DNA of 8,189 nt. It comes from DAOTVS01 sp034436375 (GTDB taxonomy: Bacteria; Chloroflexota; Anaerolineae; SpSt-313). This document shows, piece by piece, positions 1-5,911 of this stretch. Position 1 is the stretch's first letter. Every line of letters begins with the position of its first letter. Location of the stretch: positions 1 through 8,189 of the forward strand of contig DAOTVS010000254.1 in assembly GCA_034436375.1 (NCBI GenBank), written 5' to 3'. The position numbers and the translations under genes were made by a program. The notes beneath the pieces are model-generated. The model was not told where the DNA came from, made no database searches, and saw only the letters and a program-made list of their open reading frames with translations.

Positions 1-288
1 CGTGGGCGACCCAAGAAGCGCCCAGACCGGGTCGCCGGCGACAAAGGCTACAGCAGTCGCGCCAATCGACAGTACCTGCGGCGGCATGGCATACGCATCA
101 CCATTCCGAGACGCAAAGACGAGCGCCGCACCGGTCCCTTCGACCGCACTCTGTACAAGCTACGCAACCAAGTGGAACGGCTCATCAACCGCCTGAAGCA
201 GTTCCGGCGCCTGGCCACCCGTTACGAAAAACGGGCCGCAAACTTCCGGGCCATGTGGGTGATCGGTGCCATACTGCTCTGGCTATAG
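1..288 (+). CDS. IS5-family DDE transposase, C-terminal fragment cut by the window edge
   Basis: About 95 residues are visible, in frame from base 1 to a TAG stop at 286-288. The N-terminus lies upstream of the window. The fragment contains a D-K-G-Y segment (about residues 14-17 of the visible part), the usual site of a catalytic Asp in this family. It also carries the signature Y-x2-R-x3-E-x6-K, seen as YKLRNQVERLINRLK, which holds the catalytic Glu. The ending, FRAMWVIGAILLWL, is the hydrophobic tail typical of IS5/IS427-type transposases. These enzymes cut and rejoin the element ends. There is no frameshift or internal stop in the visible part, so the copy may be intact. No ATG-started frame covers this stretch because the start is missing. 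The family call is secure, the subgroup less so. Confidence 0.9.
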   Translation, partial: RGRPKKRPDRVAGDKGYSSRANRQYLRRHGIRITIPRRKDERRTGPFDRTLYKLRNQVERLINRLKQFRRLATRYEKRAANFRAMWVIGAILLWL

Positions 289-303
289 TTTGCAAACACA
301 CCC
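283..303 (+). repeat. Probable right terminal inverted repeat of the IS
   Basis: The stretch just after (and overlapping) the transposase stop includes the small palindrome TTTGCAAA (289-296) and ends ACACCC at 303. Read outward-in on the minus strand it begins GGGTGTGTTTGCAAAC, a composition often seen at IS5-family ends. The bases after it (TAA, 304-306) could be the target-site duplication. The partner repeat is outside the window, so this is inferred from position and sequence style only. Confidence 0.5.
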
Positions 304-1472
304 TAACCCTCTTCGATCCCTGTGTCGATAAGAGGTGCTGATGAATCAGCTTGCTCGGACTCACGCAGAGCACGGGGACTAACCCCTAATCCCATTGATA
401 GCTGGTAATCGGAGCATGGTGGGGTGGAAGTAGGTTCTGTGATCACCTGGCGCGTCTTGCCCCCATCGCCAGGCAGTAGAGTGTCTTCCACTCCATTCCA
501 GAGTATTCCAGGCCGAGGCAAACGATAGTAACTGGCCTCTGTATCACTTTTTTTGGAGGATATCTCAGCATCAGCGTCAATGGGACGTACAAAACGTCCC
601 ATTGCACCCTGCAGGTATTCCTCAGAAATCTCAACACATATCCATCGGCGTCCTATGCGTTCGCACACTTCACCGGCCACGCAACTCCCTCCGAAGGGAT
701 CGAGAACCAGGTCACCCGGGTCTGTAAGCATACGCACGAAAAACTCTGGCAGTTCCGCCGGGAAACGCGCCGGATGTGGCTCTATGCCCCGTTCACGGCA
801 GTAGCGAAGATAGTAGCTATTGCTCTCCGTATTCGCGATGGCTATTAGGTTGGGGGGGATGGCTGCCCCATTATCGACAGCGAACTTGGTGCTGATATCA
901 TGGCCAGATGGTCTTTTCTTTGCCCGGTAACCGTTCTTGAGCAACTCTCTCATGCTCGAACTATACGGTTGCAGCACTCGTCTATTACTGGCGCGTGGCC
1001 AGGGGGATGGCGAAAGCCACCATACACAATCGATGGCATCCTTGACGCGAATTCTCCTGACAGTCACCCATTCTGCAGGGGTTGGCAGCCGCGAGGGGTT
1101 CCACCAGTAGAACTCCTGAGCCAGATGAAACCCAAATTCCTCACACAGCATGATAAGCAGCTTAAAGTGATATAGGCTTCGGGTGGGTTGGCCAGGAATC
1201 CAGGAGCCCCCAATATCGATGACCAGGCTGCCGTCTTCCCTCAGTACCCGTTTGAACGCCTTGGCAAAGGGCCTGAACCATTCCAGGTACTCATCAGCGT
1301 CAACGTTGCCGTATTCTTTCTTGCGCACGAGGCCATAGGGAGGGCTGGTCACGATCAGATCGACTGATGACTCCTTCACACAATTCTCCAATACATTGAG
1401 GGAGTCACCAAGATATATCAAGCCCGACTCTGTCTGGTGGTAGAGACGAGGGACTGACTTGTCAGCGTTCAC
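303..1472 (-). CDS. Site-specific DNA methyltransferase, M.PvuII-like (N4-cytosine, beta class)
   Basis: The modification enzyme of the R-M pair. It should transfer a methyl group from S-adenosylmethionine to a base in the recognition site and so protect host DNA. With the start chosen here (389 aa), motif IV TSPPY lies at residues 42-46 and the SAM-binding motif I DPFGGS at 258-263; this order (IV before I) defines the beta class. From memory of M.PvuII, several blocks match closely: SPP-Y/F...RKKEYGN, the FYW-NPS-LP-P-EWV block followed by RIRVKDA, RPSGHDI, IPPNL and HPARFPAELPEFF. N4-cytosine specificity is therefore likely and CAGCTG is a candidate site, but specificity cannot be read from sequence. 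The GTG start at 1472 is preceded by a perfect AGGAGG (1479-1484) at 6-nt spacing; the alternative TTG at 1493 has no such signal. About 95 residues follow the catalytic core, longer than in M.PvuII (about 336 aa). The stop codon lies on the IS boundary. Confidence 0.9.
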   Translation of the reverse strand: MNADKSVPRLYHQTESGLIYLGDSLNVLENCVKESSVDLIVTSPPYGLVRKKEYGNVDADEYLEWFRPFAKAFKRVLREDGSLVIDIGGSWIPGQPTRSLYHFKLLIMLCEEFGFHLAQEFYWWNPSRLPTPAEWVTVRRIRVKDAIDCVWWLSPSPWPRASNRRVLQPYSSSMRELLKNGYRAKKRPSGHDISTKFAVDNGAAIPPNLIAIANTESNSYYLRYCRERGIEPHPARFPAELPEFFVRMLTDPGDLVLDPFGGSCVAGEVCERIGRRWICVEISEEYLQGAMGRFVRPIDADAEISSKKSDTEASYYRLPRPGILWNGVEDTLLPGDGGKTRQVITEPTSTPPCSDYQLSMGLGVSPRALRESEQADSSAPLIDTGIEEG

Positions 1473-1478
1473 AACATG

Positions 1479-1484
1479 CCTCCT
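1479..1484 (-). promoter_or_regulatory. Ribosome binding site of the methyltransferase
   Basis: On the minus strand the sequence reads AGGAGG, six bases before a GTG at 1472-1470. It overlaps the stop codon (TAG, 1485-1483) of the upstream restriction endonuclease gene, so the two genes are separated by only 10 bases and are probably translationally coupled. This site decides the start: the TTG further upstream at 1493, which would overlap the nuclease gene, lacks comparable support. Confidence 0.75.
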
Positions 1485-2850
1485 ATAGCTCAAGCGCCTT
1501 GAGGGTCATGGCATGTCTGGCTTCACGATTGAGGACATCGACGATCTGTGTTGGATTCTGCTCAATCCTGTGCAGATCGGATCCGTCGATCATAACGATG
1601 CACAGGTTCGAGTCCTGCATGACCTTATTGGCGTACCGCCGAGCCTCGGGGCCGATATTACCTGTGGTCACGATAACAATAACGTTGCTCTTCAAAAAGT
1701 GTGTCAGGCCGACCTCTTTCGCAACGTCATCAAGGGCTACTTGACTTGTATTCTTGCATTGTACCTGCCAGCGTGAGAATAGCAGGCGGGCCCCTTCAAA
1801 GATGACATCGACCTCGGCTCCACCTGTCGCATCGCCACGGAGGCGGGTCGCTACATAGGTCAGGTCGATGAGACGCATGAGCTTGAAGGCCAGCGCCTCC
1901 AGTGCGAGCCCGCGGCTGTGCTTATCAGGGGCCTGCAGATCCGTCAGAATATTCGTGAGTGGTTTGCGTAACAGGCAACGTAGATCTGCACCGGTCTGCT
2001 GTTCTATCTCGTTCAGTAGTGGCTCGATTACCTCTGTCCGCAGTTTGTCTGTTGGGGTCACCTGGAATGGCTTAGCGCCTCTACCTTCCTGCTTGGTGCC
2101 CCTCTCCAGCAGAATGTAACCTGCTTTTTGCAGAGGATAGAGGACTGTCTTGGGCAAGTTCTTCTCGTTGTACTTGATGCCATATGTGGCTGCAGCAAGC
2201 TTCTCAACATCATTGGACGCATATGATCCAGATCCGCCCAGATTGGCCAGCGCTCTCAAGTACATCCGCTGCTCGCGCGTCAAACGCGCCAGCGCCTCGA
2301 TATCTTCAGCCGGCATACCAAGCAAGTCCCGAATTCTGGACTCGTCGACACGCCAGCCATCGCTGAATACCCGTGCCCTTTCCAACCAGAGGCGCATGGT
2401 GCTCGCATGTTTGCCGCCGCGTGGAAAGTGCACCCCGGCCTGCCCGAGCCATTCCCGCAGTGTGATCAAGTCCACCGTCAGGCCCGCCGCCTGGATATCC
2501 TGGACACACTGGATGAATGTCATTCCGTGAAGATGCAACAAAATGTAGCGTGCAAGCTCTTCATAGAGTTGATCCGCATCCTGACGGATAAGGTATAGAT
2601 GTTCCCCGAACTCGGTCAGTCTGGCATCACGGTCGATAATCCCGTACGCCACCATGCTCAACTTGGTATTGTTCGCGAGCTTGGCGCGGTTGTATTCGCT
2701 GGTAGTATGGGAGTCGAAGTATCGGACCTGGATTGCCTTCTCGAACGACTTCCAGTCTCCGCCATTTGCCTTGGCCAGTTCGAGAACCTCGGCAAGGTTG
2801 ATTTGGGAGGGTGAGAATTCACTACCAAAGGGCAAATCGCTATGTTGCAC
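1483..2850 (-). CDS. Restriction endonuclease with Mrr-like PD-(D/E)xK catalytic domain
   Basis: Probable cutting partner of the adjacent methyltransferase. With the GTG start at 2850 the protein has 455 residues. The C-terminal third shows a PD-(D/E)xK core of the Mrr/QxK type: a helix Glu at about E318 (GLALEALAF), then E346-V-D348 on a strand, then Q364-C-K366 in WQVQCKN, followed by a strand-rich segment (VIVIVTTGNI) and EARRYAN. The N-terminal two thirds hold winged-helix-like stretches (about residues 50-165 and 190-275), presumably for DNA recognition. It is unrelated to the small PvuII nuclease (about 157 aa). Start choice: AGGAAGGA (2857-2864) sits 6 nt before GTG 2850. An ATG at 2898 would add 16 residues but has no Shine-Dalgarno and overlaps the best promoter -10 box. 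The MTase gene follows by 10 bases. GC is visibly lower than in the neighbouring deaminase gene. Confidence 0.85.
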   Translation of the reverse strand: MQHSDLPFGSEFSPSQINLAEVLELAKANGGDWKSFEKAIQVRYFDSHTTSEYNRAKLANNTKLSMVAYGIIDRDARLTEFGEHLYLIRQDADQLYEELARYILLHLHGMTFIQCVQDIQAAGLTVDLITLREWLGQAGVHFPRGGKHASTMRLWLERARVFSDGWRVDESRIRDLLGMPAEDIEALARLTREQRMYLRALANLGGSGSYASNDVEKLAAATYGIKYNEKNLPKTVLYPLQKAGYILLERGTKQEGRGAKPFQVTPTDKLRTEVIEPLLNEIEQQTGADLRCLLRKPLTNILTDLQAPDKHSRGLALEALAFKLMRLIDLTYVATRLRGDATGGAEVDVIFEGARLLFSRWQVQCKNTSQVALDDVAKEVGLTHFLKSNVIVIVTTGNIGPEARRYANKVMQDSNLCIVMIDGSDLHRIEQNPTQIVDVLNREARHAMTLKALEL

Positions 2851-2896
2851 GGGCATTCCTTCCTGCAGAGCAGCGAGCACTAAATCAGCAGTGCCC

Positions 2897-2925
2897 ATTG
2901 TACAACGTTAACAGAAGGGCTGCAA
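2897..2925 (-). promoter_or_regulatory. Putative sigma-70-type promoter of the R-M operon
   Basis: On the minus strand TTGCAG (2925-2920) and TACAAT (2902-2897) are separated by exactly 17 bases, with TACAAT matching the -10 consensus at five of six positions. Transcription would start near 2890, giving a leader of about 40 bases before the GTG at 2850. If the promoter is real, the ATG at 2898 cannot serve as the start codon on this transcript. Read-through from the adenine deaminase gene, which ends 34 bases upstream of the -35 box, is also possible because no terminator hairpin is evident in the gap. Confidence 0.5.
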
Positions 2926-2959
2926 CTGTGCTATACGCGCGCTCCATGTCCCCCACTTC

Positions 2960-4678
2960 TTACCCCTCGAACAGGGGCACGAAGCGGAACTGGGTTACGT
3001 CGACCAGGCCGCGGTCGGTGAGCTTGAGCGCCGGGATGACGGGCAGGGCCAGGAAGGCCAGGCTCATAAAGGGGTCATGCAGGGTGCAGCCGAGCTCTTT
3101 GGCGGCGGTGAGGAGCGCATCGAGCTGGCGGGCGACCGTCTCCAGCGGCTGGTCCGACATGAGCCCGGCGATGGGCAATGGCACCGTGGCGATGGGTTGC
3201 CCCTCGAGCACGGCGACCAGCCCCCCTTTCATGCGCACGATCTCCTGCACGGCGGCCCGCATATCGGCATCGTTGGCGCCGAGCACGATCACGTTGTGCG
3301 AGTCGTGCGCGACCGATGAGGCGATGGCGCCCCGCTGCAGGCCGAATCCACGGCAAAAGGCTGTGCTCACCCGCCCCGAGGCGAGGTGCCGCTCGACCAC
3401 GGCCAGCTTGAGGATGTCGCGCTCCACATCGGCGACGGCCTGCCCATCCACAACCCTGGGCGGCAGCAGGAGTTTTTGCGTCACGATCTGCCCCGGGATG
3501 GCGCCGATCACGCGCAGGCGCTCGCCGGCTGCGGGCACACGAAAGGCGTCCTCGCCCAAGGGGGGAATGTTCACCGAGGAGCGCAGGGCGGTGGCGGCCG
3601 GGTGGATCACATCGGGCAGTACCCGGCCATCCTGCGCCACGAGCGCGCCGTTGCGGAAGACCTTTTCCGCATGCAGGTCGTGCAGGTCGGCGAATACCAC
3701 CAGGTCGGCCCGGCGCCCGGGGGCGATGGCCCCCTTGTCGGCCAGGCCGAAGTACTCGGCGGCATTGAGCGTGGCCATCTGGATGGCGAGCATGGGGTCC
3801 AGCCCCCACGCAATGGCTTCGCGCACCAGGTGATCGATATGTCCCTCGCGCAGCAGGTCCGAGGGATGCCGGTCGTCGGTCACCAGCAGGCAGCGGCGGG
3901 CGTTCTGGGGCGTCACCAGAGGCAGGAGGTCGTGCAGGTTGCGTGCCGTCGAGCCCTCACGGATCATGATGTGCATGCCCAGGCGCAGCTTTTCGCGCGC
4001 CTCTTCGACCGTTGTGCACTCGTGGTCCGAGGCGACGCCGGCGGCCACATAGGCGCTCAGGTCCTTGCCCGAGAGCCCCGGCGCATGACCGTCGATGGGC
4101 TGCCCGCGGGCGGCGTCGATCTTGCCGAGCACCGCCGGGTCGCAAAAGAGCACGCCGGGGTAGTTCATCATCTCTGCCAGGCCGAGCACCCACTTGTCGG
4201 CCAACAGGGGGGCAATGTCCTCGGCGGAAAGGCTGGAGCCGGCCGTTTCCAGCGCGGTTGCCGGCACGCAGGAGGGCGCCATCACATAGACGGAGAGCGG
4301 GTTGTACTTGCTCGTCTCCAGGATGTAGCGCACCCCATCGAGGCCCAGGACGTTGGCGATTTCGTGCGGGTCGGCAATGACGGTGGTCGTGCCGCGCGGC
4401 ACCACGGCGCGCCCAAATTCGGGCACCGAGACCATGCTGCTCTCGATGTGCACGTGGCCGTCGATAAAACCGGGCGCCAGGTAGCGCCCCTCCAGATCGA
4501 TCTCCTGGTGGGCGCGGTACTCGCCTACCCCAGCTATATAAGAATGAGCGATGGCCACATCCGCCATGTGGACATCGCCCGCAAAGACATTCACCACCCT
4601 GGCATTCTTCAGCACCAGGTCCGCCTCGCGCTCGCCCCGGGCCACCTGGATCAGTTCCTCGCGTAGCGTCTCTGCCAC
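2960..4678 (-). CDS. ade: Adenine deaminase
   Basis: Cytosolic metal-dependent amidohydrolase that converts adenine to hypoxanthine and ammonia in purine salvage. The 572-residue length is normal for the bacterial Ade family. An N-terminal beta-sandwich part precedes the amidohydrolase barrel with FIDGHVHIESSM (metal-ligand His75 and His77), then ADPHEIANVLG (about 102-112), GLAEMMNYPGV, DGHAPGLSG (about 197-204), the SDHE segment (about 217-220), and TDDRHPSDLL (about 267-276). The Ade-specific C-terminal domain includes HDSHNVIVLG and the ending QFRFVPLFEG. The start is GTG at 4678, preceded by AAGGGGG with about 8-9 bases spacing and a good promoter. All catalytic blocks are present, so it should be active. 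The gene is very GC-rich (about 75% in one hand-counted 60-base line), which produces long but meaningless opposite-strand frames. It lies between two defence modules and has no evident functional link to either. Confidence 0.95.
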   Translation of the reverse strand: MAETLREELIQVARGEREADLVLKNARVVNVFAGDVHMADVAIAHSYIAGVGEYRAHQEIDLEGRYLAPGFIDGHVHIESSMVSVPEFGRAVVPRGTTTVIADPHEIANVLGLDGVRYILETSKYNPLSVYVMAPSCVPATALETAGSSLSAEDIAPLLADKWVLGLAEMMNYPGVLFCDPAVLGKIDAARGQPIDGHAPGLSGKDLSAYVAAGVASDHECTTVEEAREKLRLGMHIMIREGSTARNLHDLLPLVTPQNARRCLLVTDDRHPSDLLREGHIDHLVREAIAWGLDPMLAIQMATLNAAEYFGLADKGAIAPGRRADLVVFADLHDLHAEKVFRNGALVAQDGRVLPDVIHPAATALRSSVNIPPLGEDAFRVPAAGERLRVIGAIPGQIVTQKLLLPPRVVDGQAVADVERDILKLAVVERHLASGRVSTAFCRGFGLQRGAIASSVAHDSHNVIVLGANDADMRAAVQEIVRMKGGLVAVLEGQPIATVPLPIAGLMSDQPLETVARQLDALLTAAKELGCTLHDPFMSLAFLALPVIPALKLTDRGLVDVTQFRFVPLFEG

Positions 4679-4704
4679 TTTGGCAACCCCCTTGGCTTTT
4701 CGGC

Positions 4705-4733
4705 ATTATATCATAGACGTAAAGTGAAAGCAA
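4705..4733 (-). promoter_or_regulatory. Promoter of the adenine deaminase gene
   Basis: On the minus strand TTGCTT (4733-4728) and a perfect TATAAT (4710-4705) are separated by exactly 17 bases. The start point should be near 4698, about 20 bases before the GTG start codon. No riboswitch-sized leader fits between promoter and gene, so a purine riboswitch on this transcript is excluded if this promoter is used. The promoter diverges from the MNT/HEPN promoter about 90 bases away. Confidence 0.7.
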
Positions 4734-4819
4734 TAGGGTGGCAGACAGAAACTTGATTCGTGGGGACCGATGGGATATAGTAAGTACCTGGAGAATAAGA
4801 GTGCGGGATGGTTGAGCGC

Positions 4820-4848
4820 TTGACTGATGTTCCCATATTGGGTACAAT
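4820..4848 (+). promoter_or_regulatory. Promoter of the MNT/HEPN operon
   Basis: TTGACT (4820-4825) and TACAAT (4843-4848) have a 17-base spacer, and each box matches the sigma-70 consensus at five of six positions. The expected start is near 4855, about 16 bases before the ATG at 4871. The spacer coincides exactly with the left arm of the palindrome described separately, and the -10 box lies in its centre, so a protein bound to the palindrome would block RNA polymerase. Confidence 0.7.
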
Positions 4849-4869
4849 TGTTCCCAATATGGGAACATC
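4826..4869 (+). promoter_or_regulatory. 44-bp near-perfect palindromic operator
   Basis: Arms GATGTTCCCATATTGGG (4826-4842) and CCCAATATGGGAACATC (4853-4869) are exact reverse complements over 17 bases. The 10-base centre contains ACAATTGT (4844-4851), itself palindromic, so only one base pair (4843/4852) breaks symmetry across 44 bp. Each arm is also a partial palindrome (CCC-x5-GGG), which suggests two adjacent dimer sites. It ends one base before the likely ATG of the winged-helix/MNT gene and covers the promoter spacer, -10 box and start point. The most likely role, by inference, is autorepression by the encoded winged-helix protein. A messenger hairpin formed by the 3' arm alone is not expected if transcription starts near 4855. 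Confidence 0.75.
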
Positions 4870-4870
4870 T

Positions 4871-5548
4871 ATGGATGAACTGACCATTGCTGCCGCCCTC
4901 TTTGACAAGACGCGGCGGTCCATATTGGCATTGTTGTACACACACCCTGATGAGGCCTTCCATGTCCGAGCGGTTGCCCGGGCAGCGAATGCTGGCATGG
5001 GTGCCGTGCACCGCGAGTTGCAACGTCTGGCCATAGCGGGGATCCTCCTGCGCCGTGTGGAGGGCCGGCAGGTCTATTATCAAGCCAACCGGCAGTGCCC
5101 GATCTTTGCTGATCTGCAGGGTCTGGTGATCAAGACCATGGGTGTAGCCGATGTGCTGCGAGGGAGCCTGGCCGGCTTGGCCGATCGAATCGAACTGGCT
5201 TTGCTCTATGGCTCGTTGGCGCGCGGCACGGCTGGAGCAGATAGTGATGTTGACGTCCTGATTGTGGGCACAATATCCTTTGCTGAGGCTGTCGCTGCCC
5301 TGCGCCCTGCCCAAGAAGCGCTGCGCCGAGAGGTGAACCCTTCCATCTATCCGCCGGCTGAGTTTTCCGACAAACTCGCATCCGGCAATCATTTCCTCAC
5401 CACCGTCATTCGTGAACCGCACGTTTTCCTCATCGGAGGTGAGCATGAACTTGCACGACTGGCTGCGCCTTGGCTGGGTGACGGAGCACCAGACCAGCCC
5501 CCAGGAGATCAGCGATCTCCTGGCCGTGGCCACTCGAGATCTGCGTGA
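4871..5548 (+). CDS. Winged-helix / minimal nucleotidyltransferase (MNT) fusion, probable antitoxin and autorepressor
   Basis: With the ATG at 4871 the product is 225 residues. Residues about 10-72 form an ArsR/MarR-like winged helix (DKTRRSILALLY, recognition region AGMGAVHRELQRL, wing GRQVYYQAN). A minimal nucleotidyltransferase domain follows: LLYGSLARG with G114-S115, then after exactly 10 residues D126-V-D128, the GS-x10-DxD signature. The segment REVNPSIYPPAEF has Asn/Pro where many MNTs carry a third Asp. MNT proteins of this type are antitoxins to HEPN partners, in studied cases modifying the toxin with AMP. An upstream ATG at 4808 exists but would put the operator and promoter inside the gene, so 4871 is preferred; its ribosome site is only a weak GGGA. 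The last roughly 35 residues overlap the next gene in another frame, are rich in Gly/Pro/Arg, and look unlike the domain. Confidence 0.85.
   Translation: MDELTIAAALFDKTRRSILALLYTHPDEAFHVRAVARAANAGMGAVHRELQRLAIAGILLRRVEGRQVYYQANRQCPIFADLQGLVIKTMGVADVLRGSLAGLADRIELALLYGSLARGTAGADSDVDVLIVGTISFAEAVAALRPAQEALRREVNPSIYPPAEFSDKLASGNHFLTTVIREPHVFLIGGEHELARLAAPWLGDGAPDQPPGDQRSPGRGHSRSA
5435..5439 (+). promoter_or_regulatory. Strong ribosome binding site of the HEPN gene
   Basis: GGAGG lies five bases before the ATG at 5445, inside the 3' part of the MNT reading frame. It fixes the HEPN start at 5445 rather than the upstream GTG at 5412. It also means the second gene has a stronger initiation signal than the first, whose site is a weak GGGA. 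Confidence 0.75.
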
Positions 5549-5888
5549 TTGCCGTACTCCCGGCCTCAGCCCGGATTGGCGGCTGAACATTGCCTACAAT
5601 GCTGCTCTCCAGATGGCGGCAGCAGCGTTGGCTGCGAGCGGATACCGGGCTGCGCGCGAAATGCACCACTATCGAGTGATACAGAGCCTGGGCCTGACCA
5701 TTGCCGCCCCTTCGACTATTGTGGATCAGATGGATGGCTTTCGCCGGAAACGGAACATGGGAGGCTATGAGCGCGCTGGGCTGGTGTCGGAGCAGGAGGC
5801 TGAGGAGATGATTGCCCTGGCCGAAGGGCTAAAGTGCTCCGTGGTGTCTTGGCTGGAAGATAATCACCCCGACTTGCTCCCACAGTAG
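5445..5888 (+). CDS. HEPN-like protein, probable toxin partner of the MNT protein
   Basis: A 147-residue, mostly helical protein directly downstream of, and overlapping by 104 bases, the winged-helix/MNT gene. Features: an N-terminal helix block (NLHDWLRLGWV), a central helix NIAYNAALQMAAAALAASGYR (about 48-68) with REMHHYRVIQSLGL after it, and a basic motif FRRKRNMGGYE at about 99-109. HEPN RNases carry R-x4-6-H with a polar residue, often Asn, after the Arg. Here R103-N104 is present but the expected His position is Tyr108. Such Tyr variants are found, from memory, in HEPN families that pair with MNT proteins, so the fold call rests on motif context plus gene order. The likely role is a toxin or RNA-targeting effector held in check by the MNT protein. 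Whether it is a nuclease without the His is open. Start chosen by the GGAGG site. Confidence 0.75.
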   Translation: MNLHDWLRLGWVTEHQTSPQEISDLLAVATRDLRDCRTPGLSPDWRLNIAYNAALQMAAAALAASGYRAAREMHHYRVIQSLGLTIAAPSTIVDQMDGFRRKRNMGGYERAGLVSEQEAEEMIALAEGLKCSVVSWLEDNHPDLLPQ

Positions 5889-5911
5889 TACGCACGAGGA
5901 GCTCTCGAACT

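Larger units (their letters stand above)
1..303 (+). mobile_element. IS5-family insertion sequence, right end (partial)
   Basis: The window opens inside an insertion sequence. What is seen: the C-terminal part of a DDE transposase ending at 288, followed within 15 bases by the probable element end, where the outward strand reads GGGTGTGTTTGCAAAC. The short distance between stop codon and terminus is usual for IS5-family (IS427/ISL2-like) elements. The left end lies outside the window, so the element length, the terminal-repeat match and the target duplication cannot be confirmed. The boundary at about 303 is an inference from the GGGTGTG-like terminus followed by TA or TAA, a common target in this family. 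It could be a few bases off. Confidence 0.75.

Noticed and set aside
2899..2959. A terminator after the adenine deaminase gene
   Set aside because: No convincing hairpin with a following T-run was found on the minus strand in this short gap.
2811..3833. A 340-codon + strand frame spanning the R-M/ade gap
   Set aside because: It crosses the promoter region and two real genes on the other strand. The Ser/Arg/Ala/Pro-rich translation is a frame shadow of the deaminase gene.
3386..4666. A 426-codon open frame on the + strand opposite the adenine deaminase gene
   Set aside because: It is antisense to an unmistakable ade gene in very GC-rich DNA, where stops are rare in the opposite strand. The translation is rich in His, Gly, Gln and Arg, with no recognisable motif.
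4679..4825. A purine riboswitch in front of adenine deaminase
   Set aside because: The promoter found leaves only about 20 bases of leader before the start codon, too little for an aptamer, and no purine-aptamer loop sequences were seen.
4808..4870. Upstream ATG extension (21 residues) of the HTH-MNT protein
   Set aside because: The extension would be encoded by the palindrome and promoter and would have to be transcribed from further upstream. The residues merely translate the repeat (VPILGTIVPNMGTS).
4706..5590. A 294-codon minus-strand frame opposite the MNT/HEPN genes
   Set aside because: It is antisense to two genes with clear motifs and ribosome sites, covers both divergent promoters and the operator, and has no family resemblance.
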